Source: Mycobacterium kubicae (lineage in GTDB: Bacteria; Actinomycetota; Actinomycetes; Mycobacteriales; Mycobacteriaceae). From it: a stretch of 64,000 bases of DNA. The notes beneath the pieces were generated by a model that had not been told where the DNA came from, made no database searches, and worked only from the letters and a program-made list of their open reading frames with translations. Where the stretch lies: positions 5,456,001-5,520,000 of the forward strand of contig NZ_CP065047.1 in assembly GCF_015689175.1 (NCBI RefSeq), given 5' to 3'. Shown here one piece after another: positions 31,585 to 39,935 of this stretch; the first letter of the stretch is position 1; each line of letters opens with the position of its first letter. A program made the position numbers and the translations under genes.

Positions 31585-32769
31585 TCAGACCATGGTGTCG
31601 CCGGGCGGCAACCCGAACTCGTGGTTTCCGAAGATCACGTAGGCGCGTTCGGGGTCGTTCGCGGCATGCACCCGGCCGGCGTGCGCATCGCGCCAGAACC
31701 GTTGAATGGGAGCGTCATTGGCCAACGCGGTGGCGCCGGAGGCCTCGAAGAGCCGGTCAATGGAGGCGATCGAGCGTCCGGTCGCACGCACCTGGTCGCG
31801 GCGCGCCCGGGCGCGCAGGTCGAACGGAATCTCCTTGCCCGCCGACAGCAACGCGTACTCGTCGGCGACATTGCCACTCAACTGTCGCCACGCGGCGTCG
31901 ATGTCACTGGCCGCCTCGGCGATGCGGACCTTGGCGAACGGGTCGTCTTTGGCCTTCTCACCGGCGAACGCCGCGCGCACCCGCTTGCCCTGGTGCTCCA
32001 CGTGCGCCTGGTAGGCGCCATAGGCCATGCCCACGATGGGCGCCGAGATGGTGGTGGGATGCATTGTGCCCCAAGGCATTTTGTAGACCGGGGCGGTATT
32101 GGTCTGGTAGCCGCCCGCGGTGCCGTCGTTCATCGCCTTGTAGGACAGGAAGCGGTGGCGGGGCACGAAGACGTCCTTGACGACAACGGTGTTGCTGCCG
32201 GTGCCGCGCAGCCCGACGACATGCCAGACGTCGTCGATGCGGTATTCCGACCGGGGAATCAGGAAGCTGCCGAAGTCGACCGGCCGACCGTCCTTGATGA
32301 CCGGCCCCCCGAGGAAGGCCCAGGTCGCGTGGTCACAACCGGATGACCAGTTCCACGAGCCGTTGACCAGATAGCCACCGTCGGTCACCACGCCGGCGCC
32401 CATGGGGGCGTAGGACGACGAGATACGCGTTTTGGTGTCCTCGCCCCAGACTTCTTCTTGAGCCTGCTGGTCGAACAGCGCCAAGTGCCAGTTGTGCACG
32501 CCGATGATCGAGCTCACCCAACCGGTCGAACCGCAGGCGCTGGCCAGCCGCCGGGTCGCCTCGTAGAACAGCGTGGGATCGCATTGCAGGCCGCCCCACT
32601 GTTCGGGCTGCAGCAGCGTGAAAAAGCCGGCCTCTTCGAGCTCGTCGACGGTTTCCTGGGGCAGCCGCCGCAGATCCTCCGTCGCTTGCGCGCGCTCCCG
32701 AATCTTGGGAAGCAAATCATCGATGGCAGCCAACACCGCCTGCGCATCACGCTGTTGAATGGACGTCAC
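31585..32769 (-). CDS. hsaA: HsaA, 3-HSA hydroxylase oxygenase
   Basis: This 394-residue flavin-dependent monooxygenase of the acyl-CoA-dehydrogenase fold (class D) hydroxylates 3-HSA to the catechol 3,4-DHSA using reduced flavin from HsaB. Motifs include FFTLLQPEQWGGLQCDP near 50, VSSIIGVHNWHLALFD near 85 and GSWNWSSGCDHATWAF near 135. It is the first gene of the hsaADCB unit, with a KstR-like box about 73 bases upstream. The divergent neighbour is kshB. Confidence 0.96.
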   Translation of the reverse strand: MTSIQQRDAQAVLAAIDDLLPKIRERAQATEDLRRLPQETVDELEEAGFFTLLQPEQWGGLQCDPTLFYEATRRLASACGSTGWVSSIIGVHNWHLALFDQQAQEEVWGEDTKTRISSSYAPMGAGVVTDGGYLVNGSWNWSSGCDHATWAFLGGPVIKDGRPVDFGSFLIPRSEYRIDDVWHVVGLRGTGSNTVVVKDVFVPRHRFLSYKAMNDGTAGGYQTNTAPVYKMPWGTMHPTTISAPIVGMAYGAYQAHVEHQGKRVRAAFAGEKAKDDPFAKVRIAEAASDIDAAWRQLSGNVADEYALLSAGKEIPFDLRARARRDQVRATGRSIASIDRLFEASGATALANDAPIQRFWRDAHAGRVHAANDPERAYVIFGNHEFGLPPGDTMV

Positions 32770-32841
32770 TTAGGTTTGCCTCCTGCGAAGTGGCGGACTG
32801 TGCTCACACCGACACGGACAGATTTGGACTTAGACAAAGAC

Positions 32842-32855
32842 TAGAACACGTTCCG
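32842..32855. promoter_or_regulatory. KstR-like operator upstream of hsaA
   Basis: The sequence TAGAACACGTTCCG fits TNNAACNNGTTNNA except for the last base. It lies 73 bases upstream of the hsaA start. With the second box at 32910 it forms a two-site divergent control region, one site near each gene. Confidence 0.75.
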
Positions 32856-32909
32856 ATTTGTGTCGAGCAGGGTATTCCTGCGGCTGGTAGCGATACGAAT
32901 CCGGTTTTC

Positions 32910-32923
32910 TATAACATGTTCTA
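32910..32923. promoter_or_regulatory. KstR operator upstream of kshB
   Basis: The sequence TATAACATGTTCTA fits TNNAACNNGTTNNA at all fixed positions. It ends 23 bases before the kshB start, in a region AT-richer than its surroundings, as expected for a promoter overlapped by its operator. Confidence 0.85.
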
Positions 32924-32946
32924 GTTATGACGGAAGGAAGGCGGCC

Positions 32947-34023
32947 TTGACCGAGGGTATCCCCGACGAGCCGCTCGGCGACCACGTCTTGGAGCTGCAG
33001 ATCGCCGAGGTCGTCGCCGAGACCGACGACGCGCGGTCGCTGATCTTCTCGGTGCCGGATGGTCCGGGCGACCCCGCCATCTCGCCGGAGCGGCTGCGGT
33101 ACGCCCCCGGCCAGTTTTTGACGCTGCGCATCCCCAGTGAGCGCACCGGGTCGGTGGCGCGCTGCTATTCGCTGTGCAGTTCGCCGTTCACCGACGACGC
33201 GCTGGCGGTGACGGTCAAGCGGACGGCCGACGGATACGCGTCCAACTGGCTGTGCGAGAACGCGCACCCGGGCATGCGGATTCACGTGCTGGCGCCGTCG
33301 GGCACCTTCGTGCCCAAGACGCTCGACGACGACTTCCTGCTCCTGGCGGCGGGCAGCGGCATCACCCCGATCATGGCGATCTGCAAGTCGGCGCTGTCCG
33401 AAGGCAGCGGACAGGTGACCTTGGTGTACGCCAACCGCGACGAGAACTCGGTGATCTTCCGCGACGCGCTGCGCGAGCTTGCGGTCAAGTATCCGCACCG
33501 GCTCATGGTGGTGCACTGGCTGGAGTCGGTGCAGGGGCTGCCGACCGCGCCCGCACTGGCCAAGCTGGCCGCTCCCTTCACCGACCGGCCGGCCTACATC
33601 TGCGGTCCCGGTCCATTCATGGAGGCGGCGCGCACCGCGTTGGAAACGTTGAACGTCCCGGCACAGCAAGTGCACATCGAGGTGTTCAAGTCACTGGAGT
33701 CCGACCCGTTCGCGTCGGTGAAGGTCGAGGAGACGGGCGACCAGCCGCCCGCCACCGCCGTCGTCGAGCTGGACGGCGAGACGCACACGGTGTCGTGGCC
33801 GCGCACCGCCAAGCTGCTCGACGTGCTGCTCGCCAAGGGGCTCGACGCGCCGTTCTCCTGCCGCGAGGGCCACTGCGGGGCCTGTGCCTGCACGCTGCGC
33901 AACGGCAAAGTCAGCATGGAAGTCAACGACGTGCTGGAACAGGAAGACCTCGACGACGGGCTAATTCTGGCCTGTCAATCTCACCCCGAATCTGATTCGG
34001 TAGAAGTGACCTACGACGAGTAG
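32947..34023 (+). CDS. kshB: KshB, reductase of 3-ketosteroid 9-alpha-hydroxylase
   Basis: This 358-residue three-domain reductase transfers electrons from NADH to the Rieske oxygenase KshA, which opens ring B. It has an FAD-binding barrel (RCYSLCSSP near 80), an NAD domain (LLLAAGSGITPIMAI near 132; YICGPGPFM near 218), and a C-terminal plant-type 2Fe-2S domain with Cys305, Cys310, Cys313 and Cys343. The TTG at 32947 gives the family length and has GGAAGGAAGG upstream; earlier frame extension has no support. kshA itself is not in this window. Confidence 0.95.
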   Translation: MTEGIPDEPLGDHVLELQIAEVVAETDDARSLIFSVPDGPGDPAISPERLRYAPGQFLTLRIPSERTGSVARCYSLCSSPFTDDALAVTVKRTADGYASNWLCENAHPGMRIHVLAPSGTFVPKTLDDDFLLLAAGSGITPIMAICKSALSEGSGQVTLVYANRDENSVIFRDALRELAVKYPHRLMVVHWLESVQGLPTAPALAKLAAPFTDRPAYICGPGPFMEAARTALETLNVPAQQVHIEVFKSLESDPFASVKVEETGDQPPATAVVELDGETHTVSWPRTAKLLDVLLAKGLDAPFSCREGHCGACACTLRNGKVSMEVNDVLEQEDLDDGLILACQSHPESDSVEVTYDE

Positions 34024-34050
34024 GGGTAGCAAACCGGGAAGGGGAGCGCG

Positions 34051-34575
34051 ATGAGGCGACTTGGTTTCGCGGTGGTGGGCCTGGTGGTGGCGTTGTCGGC
34101 TACTCCCGTGGCGGCGGCGGGCACCAATACCGCGACCACGCTGTTCCCCGTCGATGAGGCCAACCAGTTGGAGACTCGCGCCGTCGTCAACTGTCACGGC
34201 AACGGCAGCTGTGACTTCCTCGCCGGGACCAACCTGCGCACCCCCGAGGGTCCGGCTGGGTTTCCGTCGGACTTGTGGGCGCGGCAGACCACAGAGATTC
34301 GCTCGACGAATCGGTTGGCCTACCTGGACGCACATGCCACCGGCCAGTTCGAGCGGGTGTTCAAAGAGGGCGGGAACGACGTGATCACGACGGTCTATTT
34401 CGGTGAGGGCCCGCCGGACAAGTACCAGACCACCGGGGTGATCGACTCGACGAGTTGGTCGACGGGTCAACCGATGACCAACGTCAACGTGATCGTCTGC
34501 ACCCACACGCAGGTGGTCTATTCCGGGGTCAACCTGACCACGCCGAGCACCTGCGCGCAGACCAACTTCTCCTAG
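34051..34575 (+). CDS. Secreted protein of unknown function (Rv3572 type)
   Basis: This 174-residue protein has a clear Sec signal peptide (MRRLGFAVVGLVVALSATPVAAAG, cleavage likely after Ala-Ala-Ala near 23). The mature part has three or four Cys residues (CHGNGSC, VCTHTQ, STCAQ) that could form disulfides. It corresponds in length and place to Rv3572. It has a ribosome site GGGGAG just before the ATG and is 27 bases behind kshB, so it may be co-transcribed. Function unknown. Confidence 0.88.
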   Translation: MRRLGFAVVGLVVALSATPVAAAGTNTATTLFPVDEANQLETRAVVNCHGNGSCDFLAGTNLRTPEGPAGFPSDLWARQTTEIRSTNRLAYLDAHATGQFERVFKEGGNDVITTVYFGEGPPDKYQTTGVIDSTSWSTGQPMTNVNVIVCTHTQVVYSGVNLTTPSTCAQTNFS

Positions 34576-34611
34576 GGCGGGCGCGGCGCTCGTTCGCCGA
34601 GATCAGCGAAG

Positions 34612-35517
34612 TCAGCCGGCCAACGTGATGATCGGCGCCTGGCCGGGGCGCCACCCTCTGCTCAGCAACGCCTTCCGGACGCGTTCGATGACCTCCTTGG
34701 GTTGGTCTTCGGCGATGACCCGGACCACGATCCAGCCCAACTCCGCAAGCTTGCGTGAACGCCACTGGTCCTTCGCGTATTGCCGACGGTCGCTGCGATG
34801 CTGGTCGCCGTCGTACTCGACGGCCACGCCGAACTCCGGCCAACCCATGTCCAGCATGGCCACTGCCCGATAGTTTTCGCCGACAGGTATCTGCGTGGTG
34901 AGAGCCGGCAAACCCGCGTCCAACATCAAGAGCCGCAGCCAAGACTCCTTGGGAGAGGCACAACCACCGTCGACCAGTCGTAGCGCCGACTGCAGTCGGC
35001 GCGTTCCGCGGGCACCGGGGTATCGCTGGGTCAGCGCCAACACCGCGTCCACGTGAAACGGTGTTGCGCGCATCAACGCGTCCAGGCGAGCCACCGCCTG
35101 AGTGCGGGGCAGCTGACGACCCAGGTCGTAGGCCGTCCGCGCCAGCGTGGTGACGGGCAAGCCGGCAACGCGGGTGATCTCGTCGTTGCCTAACGTCTGC
35201 TCGCGTGCGACGACTCCTGATGGCGGCCGGGTATTCGAAAAGATCAACTCGATAGGGGTATTGGCGTCAACCCACCGGGCGCCGTGCAAAGCCGAGGCCG
35301 CGACACCAGCAATGACCCCTCGACGCCGCGACCACAACCACGCGGCTTCGGTCCGGTGCCGTAGGGAAAGCTCCTGTCCCTTGGGGGCATACACCCCCGG
35401 AAGGATCGGTCGATACCAGCGTTGCAACTCGTGCCGCGTCAACTCACCGCGTGCTACGGCTTCGCTGCCCCGGAACACCACCTGCATGCCAGGCATGGTG
35501 GCATCGAGGCCCGACAT
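34612..35517 (-). CDS. DUF559 nuclease-like protein with AbiEi-like N-terminus
   Basis: This is a 301-residue protein with two parts. The N-terminal 90 residues (TRHELQRWYRPILPGVYAPKG and IAGVAASALHGARW) resemble the winged-helix AbiEi-type antitoxin domain. The C-terminal part (about 205-285) is a DUF559 domain of the Vsr/PD-(D/E)XK endonuclease fold, with FGVAVEYDGDQHRSD and RKLAELGWIVVRV. Possible starts are the ATGs at 35517, 35496 and 35487; none has a strong ribosome site, so the longest is given. The IS30-type element begins about 40 bases upstream and may have displaced its promoter. Its biological role is not established. Confidence 0.82.
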   Translation of the reverse strand: MSGLDATMPGMQVVFRGSEAVARGELTRHELQRWYRPILPGVYAPKGQELSLRHRTEAAWLWSRRRGVIAGVAASALHGARWVDANTPIELIFSNTRPPSGVVAREQTLGNDEITRVAGLPVTTLARTAYDLGRQLPRTQAVARLDALMRATPFHVDAVLALTQRYPGARGTRRLQSALRLVDGGCASPKESWLRLLMLDAGLPALTTQIPVGENYRAVAMLDMGWPEFGVAVEYDGDQHRSDRRQYAKDQWRSRKLAELGWIVVRVIAEDQPKEVIERVRKALLSRGWRPGQAPIITLAG

Positions 35518-35556
35518 GACGCCGAGGCTGAAAAATTGCAGGGAAAGTGCGACTTG

Positions 35557-36862
35557 GGTTCAGGGGGTAATTGCAACACTTCGTAGTAAGGAGTGTTCGG
35601 TGACGCGCCAATGGCAGGGGTTATCGGCTCGGCGTCGGTTCTGGGAGTTGATCGCTGCGGGATGGTCTTCAGAGGATGCCGGTGTTGCTGTCGGCGTGTC
35701 TGGAAGCTGCGGCTGGAGATGGTTTTGCAGATTTGGTGGCGTGAATCCACAACTGCAAGCGCCACAGGGGCGCAAGCGTCCGCGGCTGTCGCCTGAGGAG
35801 CGCGAACAGATCATGATCGGCACCTCACGAGGTGAGTCGATTCGCTTGATCGCTCATCGATTGAAGCGGGCGCCGTCAACGGTCATGCGCGAGATTGACC
35901 GAAACGGCGCTGCTCGCGGTCTGACCGGTCGCTATCGGGCTAAGTATCGGTTCGGGGCCCGCCAGTGCGGGTGGGATGCCACGTCGGGGTATTCGGCGCG
36001 GATCGCTCAACGCCGGAGCGAGGAACGGGCGCGCCGCCCGAAGGCCGGCAAGCTGACCCGCTGCCCGCAGTTGGCCGGCAAGGTGCAGGCATTGTTGACT
36101 AAGAAATACAGCCCGGAGCAGATCGCCGGCGAGCTAGCCAAGACCTATCCCGACAGCCCGGAGATGCACGTGTCCCACGAGACCATCTACCGAGCGCTTT
36201 ACGTGCAAGGACGCGGTGAGTTACGCCGCGATCTGGTCACCTGCCTGCGCACCGGGCGCGCGCTGCGTCGACCCCGTAAGAGAGCTCGCGCAGGAGATGG
36301 TCGCAGCCGCATTCCGGGCATGGTCAACATCAGCGAGCGCCCCGCCGAGGCCGCCGACCGCGCCGTACCTGGGCATTGGGAGGGAGACCTCATCATCGGC
36401 AAGAACCAGGCCTCTCAGATAGGCACCCTAGTCGAGCGCTCCACTGGATTCGTGCAGCTGCTGCACCTACCCGCTAGCCGCCAGGCCGATGTGGTCGCCG
36501 AGGCCATGATCGCCAAAATCCAAGTCCTGCCACGAGATCTGTGGAAGACCCTAACCTGGGATCAAGGCCACGAAATGGCCGCTCACGGCCGTATCAGCCT
36601 TGCCGCTGACCTCGACATCTACTTCTGCGACCCACATTCACCCTGGCAACGCGGCAGCAACGAAAACACCAACGGCCTCTTGCGCCAATACTTTCCGAAG
36701 GGCACCGACTTATCAATCCACTCAGCTGCCTACCTCGACGAGGTTGCTGCCGAACTCAACAACCGGCCACGAAAGCGATTCGACTGGGACAGCCCCGCCA
36801 AGATGCTCGATCGGCTACTGTCGAGCGCGTCAACAGCCACTGTTGCAAGCAAACCTTGAATC
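35557..36862 (+). mobile_element. IS30-family insertion sequence, about 1.3 kb
   Basis: The element contains one transposase gene and imperfect terminal inverted repeats. The left end near 35557-35579 has TTCAGGGG followed by TTGCAACA; the reverse complement of 36841-36862 has TTCAAGG and TTGCAACA at the same spacing (about 15 of 23 positions match). Exact ends and target duplication are uncertain; no clear 2-3 bp direct repeat was identified. It lies between the DUF559 gene and fadE34, breaking no recognisable gene. Confidence 0.8.
35600..36859 (+). CDS. IS30-family transposase
   Basis: This is a 419-residue transposase. N-terminal HTH segments lie at about 10-40 (RRRFWELIAAGWSSEDAGVAVGVS) and about 75-100 (IRLIAHRLKRAPSTVMREI), the second being the typical IS30 HTH. 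The DDE catalytic core is visible: Asp in PGHWEGDLIIG, Asp in LTWDQGHEM and Glu in QRGSNENTNGLLR. The GTG at 35600 has AAGGAG 6 bases upstream. The frame is open further left but that sequence is outside the element. It appears intact, so the element could be active. Confidence 0.93.
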   Translation: MTRQWQGLSARRRFWELIAAGWSSEDAGVAVGVSGSCGWRWFCRFGGVNPQLQAPQGRKRPRLSPEEREQIMIGTSRGESIRLIAHRLKRAPSTVMREIDRNGAARGLTGRYRAKYRFGARQCGWDATSGYSARIAQRRSEERARRPKAGKLTRCPQLAGKVQALLTKKYSPEQIAGELAKTYPDSPEMHVSHETIYRALYVQGRGELRRDLVTCLRTGRALRRPRKRARAGDGRSRIPGMVNISERPAEAADRAVPGHWEGDLIIGKNQASQIGTLVERSTGFVQLLHLPASRQADVVAEAMIAKIQVLPRDLWKTLTWDQGHEMAAHGRISLAADLDIYFCDPHSPWQRGSNENTNGLLRQYFPKGTDLSIHSAAYLDEVAAELNNRPRKRFDWDSPAKMLDRLLSSASTATVASKP

Positions 36863-36944
36863 CGCCCGAGTGGGGGCCTGCAGAATTACAGGCTCGGCGA
36901 AAGGCGACGCTCGAGTGCACGCGGAAAGGTGCGCGGGGGCGACT

Positions 36945-39062
36945 TCAGCGGGGCAGGCCGAGCAACCGCTCGGCGGCTACCGTGAGCAGAATCTGCTCAG
37001 TGCCGCCGGCAATGGTGAGGCAGCGGGTGTTCAGGAAGTCATGCACCGCAGCGTTTTCCACCAGGCCGCCGCCCTCGGAGACGTCCATCATGTACTCGGC
37101 CAGCGCTTGGCGGTAACGCACCCCGATCAGCTTGCGCACGCTCGATTGCGCACCCGGGTCCTGCCCGCCGACGGCCAGTTGGGCGATGCGCTGATCGAGC
37201 AGCGCCCCCGCTTGCGCGTCGAGGATCAACATCGCTAGCCGATCCTGTTGTGCCACATCGATGTTCAGCTCAGCCAACACCTTGAGCAACTCCTCCATCG
37301 GGTTGCCCAGCGCGGTGCCGGTGGCCATGGCGACGCGCTCGTTGGCCAGCGTGGTCCGCGCCAGCCGCCAGCCGTCGTTCACGGCGCCGACCACCATCTC
37401 GTCGGGAACGAACACGTTGTCCAGGAACACTTCGTTGAACAGCGAGTCACCGGTGATCTCGCGCAGCGGGCGGATCTCGATGCCCGGCGACTTCATGTCG
37501 ACCAGGAAGTAGGTGATCCCCTTGTGCTTGGGCGCGTCGGGATCGGTGCGCGCCAGGCATACCCCCCAGCGCGCCTTCTGCGCGGCCGATGTCCACACCT
37601 TCTGCCCGGTCAGCAGCCAACCGCCGTCACCGCGCACCGCCTTGGTCCGCAACGACGCCAGGTCCGATCCTGCCCCCGGCTCGGAAAACAGTTGGCACCA
37701 GAGGAATTCGCCACGCAGGGTGGCCGGCACGAACTGCTCGATCTGTTCGGGCGTGCCGTGCTCGAGGATGGTCGGCGCCGCCCACCAGCCGATGACCAAG
37801 TCGGGCCGGATCACGCCGGCGGCCGCCATCTCTTGGTCGATGAGCAACTGCTCGGCCGGCAGCGCGCCGCGGCCGTACGGTGCCGGCCAGTGCGGCGCCA
37901 GCAGCCCGGCCTCGGCCAGGGCGACCTGCCGTTTCTCCTCGGGCAGACTCGCCACGTCGGCGATGGCCGCCGCGATCTCGGGTCGGCGGTCGGAGACCTC
38001 GGAGAGATCCAGGCCGAGGCGGCGTCGGACACCGTCCTGGGTCAAGGTGGCGACCCGACGCAGCCAGTATTCGGCACCGCCGAGGAAACGGCCGTTGGCG
38101 TAGGCCCGGCGCAGGTACAGGTGGGCGTCGTGTTCCCAGGTGCAGCCGATGCCGCCGAGCACCTGGATGCAGTCTTTGACGTTGGCTTTGGCGGCGGTGA
38201 TGCCGATGCTGGCGGCCAGCGCCGCCGCGATGGCCAATTGCGCGTCATCGGTATCGGCGGCGGCCCGAGCGGCGTCGGCGGCGGCCACCTCGGCCTGCTC
38301 GGCCCGACACAGCATCTCCGCGCAGATGTGCTTGACGGCTTGGAAGCTGCCGATGGGCTTGCCGAACTGCTCCCGGACCTTGGCGTAGGCGACGGCGGTG
38401 TCCAGTGCCCACCGCGTCACACCGGCGGCCTCGGCGGCCAGCACGGTCGCGGCCAAATCCCGCACTCGCTCCGTCGACACCGCGACGGCTGTCGCCGGCG
38501 CCGAGGTGAGCACCACCCGCGCCAGGGGTCGCGAGAAGTCGGTGGCGCGCAACGCTTCCACCTGCACGCCGTCGCCGGCGGCGTCGACCAGCAGCCAGGA
38601 ATCACCACCCGGGACCAGCAGCAAGCCGTCTGCGGTGGCACCTAGAACCAGCGGCAATTCACCCGATGCCTGCTCGCCGTCGAACGAAACGCTGCCATCC
38701 AGGGCCATGCCGGCGAAGCGCTCGCCCGAGGCCAGGGCACCCAACGCCTCGGTGTCGGAGACGACCAGTGTGGCCAGCGCTGTCGTCGCGACCGGTCCGG
38801 GCACCAGCGCCTTGGCCGCCTCTTCGACCATCGCGCACAGGTCTTCGATGCTGCCGCCGGCCCCGCCTCGCTCCTCCGGGACGGCGACTCCGAACAAGCC
38901 GAGGTCGGCCAGGCCCGCGAACACCGGCCGCCACGCGTCGGTGTCGCCTTGTTCCACTTCGCGCACCGCCGCGGTGGCGGCCGATCCTGAGGCCGAAGTG
39001 CGGGCCCAGTCGCGCACCAGCTCGCGCGCCGCGAACTGTTCGTCGGTGACGGTGGCTACCAC
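36945..39062 (-). CDS. fadE34: FadE34 (ChsE3), two-domain acyl-CoA dehydrogenase
   Basis: This 705-residue fused protein consists of a degenerate ACAD half (about 1-350, with YAKVREQFGKPIGSFQAVKH near 228) joined to a complete ACAD half (about 370-705, with QLFSEPGAGSDLASLRTKAV, KVWTSAAQKARWGVCLART and GGTEQILLTVAAERLLGLPR). In M. tuberculosis it dehydrogenates the C24 steroid side chain. The fusion replaces the two-gene arrangement seen in FadE28/29. ATG at 39062; a KstR box lies 52 bases upstream and is shared with kstR. Confidence 0.95.
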   Translation of the reverse strand: MVATVTDEQFAARELVRDWARTSASGSAATAAVREVEQGDTDAWRPVFAGLADLGLFGVAVPEERGGAGGSIEDLCAMVEEAAKALVPGPVATTALATLVVSDTEALGALASGERFAGMALDGSVSFDGEQASGELPLVLGATADGLLLVPGGDSWLLVDAAGDGVQVEALRATDFSRPLARVVLTSAPATAVAVSTERVRDLAATVLAAEAAGVTRWALDTAVAYAKVREQFGKPIGSFQAVKHICAEMLCRAEQAEVAAADAARAAADTDDAQLAIAAALAASIGITAAKANVKDCIQVLGGIGCTWEHDAHLYLRRAYANGRFLGGAEYWLRRVATLTQDGVRRRLGLDLSEVSDRRPEIAAAIADVASLPEEKRQVALAEAGLLAPHWPAPYGRGALPAEQLLIDQEMAAAGVIRPDLVIGWWAAPTILEHGTPEQIEQFVPATLRGEFLWCQLFSEPGAGSDLASLRTKAVRGDGGWLLTGQKVWTSAAQKARWGVCLARTDPDAPKHKGITYFLVDMKSPGIEIRPLREITGDSLFNEVFLDNVFVPDEMVVGAVNDGWRLARTTLANERVAMATGTALGNPMEELLKVLAELNIDVAQQDRLAMLILDAQAGALLDQRIAQLAVGGQDPGAQSSVRKLIGVRYRQALAEYMMDVSEGGGLVENAAVHDFLNTRCLTIAGGTEQILLTVAAERLLGLPR

Positions 39063-39113
39063 TGCAGACCTCCGGGTCGGTATTTCACATGGTTAGGAAC
39101 AATTCAACCCCAC

Positions 39114-39127
39114 TAGAACGTGTTCTA
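39114..39127. promoter_or_regulatory. KstR operator between fadE34 and kstR
   Basis: The sequence TAGAACGTGTTCTA fits TNNAACNNGTTNNA and is a nearly perfect palindrome. It is 52 bases upstream of fadE34 and 143 bases upstream of kstR, indicating autoregulation of the repressor and control of fadE34. Confidence 0.9.
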
Positions 39128-39269
39128 ATAGTGCAGATGACCAACCGTCAAATCGATGGGTATAACACCAGTACATCTTGGTTGGTCCAGTAGCGGGGAG
39201 GTGGGAGATTTTCGTTCAACGTGCGTATCGTTTGGGAACGAACCGCCCAGCGAAGGAGTTGCCCGCTAC

Positions 39270-39935
39270 ATGTCACCAGCGAACGCAAACGCGGGCCGTG
39301 GTTCCGACGCGCAGCCTCGCGAGGTCATGAACGTGGCGGTACTTGCTGAGTCGGAACTCGGTTCGGAGGCGCAGCGCGAGCGCCGCAAGCGCATCTTGGA
39401 CGCCACCATGGCCATCGCCTCCAAAGGCGGCTACGAGGCCGTGCAGATGCGCGCCGTAGCCGACCGCGCCGATGTCGCCGTCGGCACGCTCTACCGCTAC
39501 TTCCCCTCCAAGGTGCACCTGTTGGTCTCGGCGCTGGGCCGGGAGTTCAGCCGCATCGACGCCAAGACCGACCGCTCGTCCATGACGGGGGGCACACCGT
39601 TTCAGCGGCTCAACTTCATGGTCGGCAAGCTCAACCGGGCCATGCAACGCAACCCGCTGCTGACCGAGGCGATGACACGGGCCTACGTGTTCGCCGACGC
39701 CTCGGCCGCCAGCGAGGTCGACCAGGTCGAGAAGCTGATCGACAGCATGTTCGCCCGCGCAATGGCCGATGGTGAGCCGACCGAGGACCAGTACCACATC
39801 GCCCGGGTGATCTCGGACGTGTGGCTGTCGAACCTGCTGGCCTGGCTGACCCGCCGCGCCTCGGCCACCGATGTCAGCAAGCGGCTCGATCTGGCCGTAC
39901 GCCTGCTGATCGGCGATCAAGACACCAGCAGCTAG
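39270..39935 (+). CDS. kstR: KstR, TetR-family master repressor of cholesterol genes
   Basis: This is a 221-residue TetR regulator. The HTH is at about 50-75 (YEAVQMRAVADRADVAVGTLYRYFPSKVHLL). The remainder is nearly identical to Rv3574. I chose ATG 39270 (MSPANANAGRG) because AAGGAG precedes it and a similar N-terminal tail is known in M. tuberculosis; starts at 39327 (ATG) or 39333 (GTG) remain possible and would remove the flexible tail. It represses the KstR boxes listed in this window until bound by a steroid acyl-CoA. Its stop overlaps the convergent lacI-type gene by 4 bases. Confidence 0.96.
   Translation: MSPANANAGRGSDAQPREVMNVAVLAESELGSEAQRERRKRILDATMAIASKGGYEAVQMRAVADRADVAVGTLYRYFPSKVHLLVSALGREFSRIDAKTDRSSMTGGTPFQRLNFMVGKLNRAMQRNPLLTEAMTRAYVFADASAASEVDQVEKLIDSMFARAMADGEPTEDQYHIARVISDVWLSNLLAWLTRRASATDVSKRLDLAVRLLIGDQDTSS

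Noticed and set aside
36878..36896. GCCTG/CAGGC inverted repeat after the transposase gene as terminator
   Set aside because: The arms are only 5 bp and no T-run follows; such arms are common by chance at this base composition.
37248..38645. 465-codon plus-strand open frame opposite fadE34
   Set aside because: It is antisense to a conserved dehydrogenase and shows no family features of its own.
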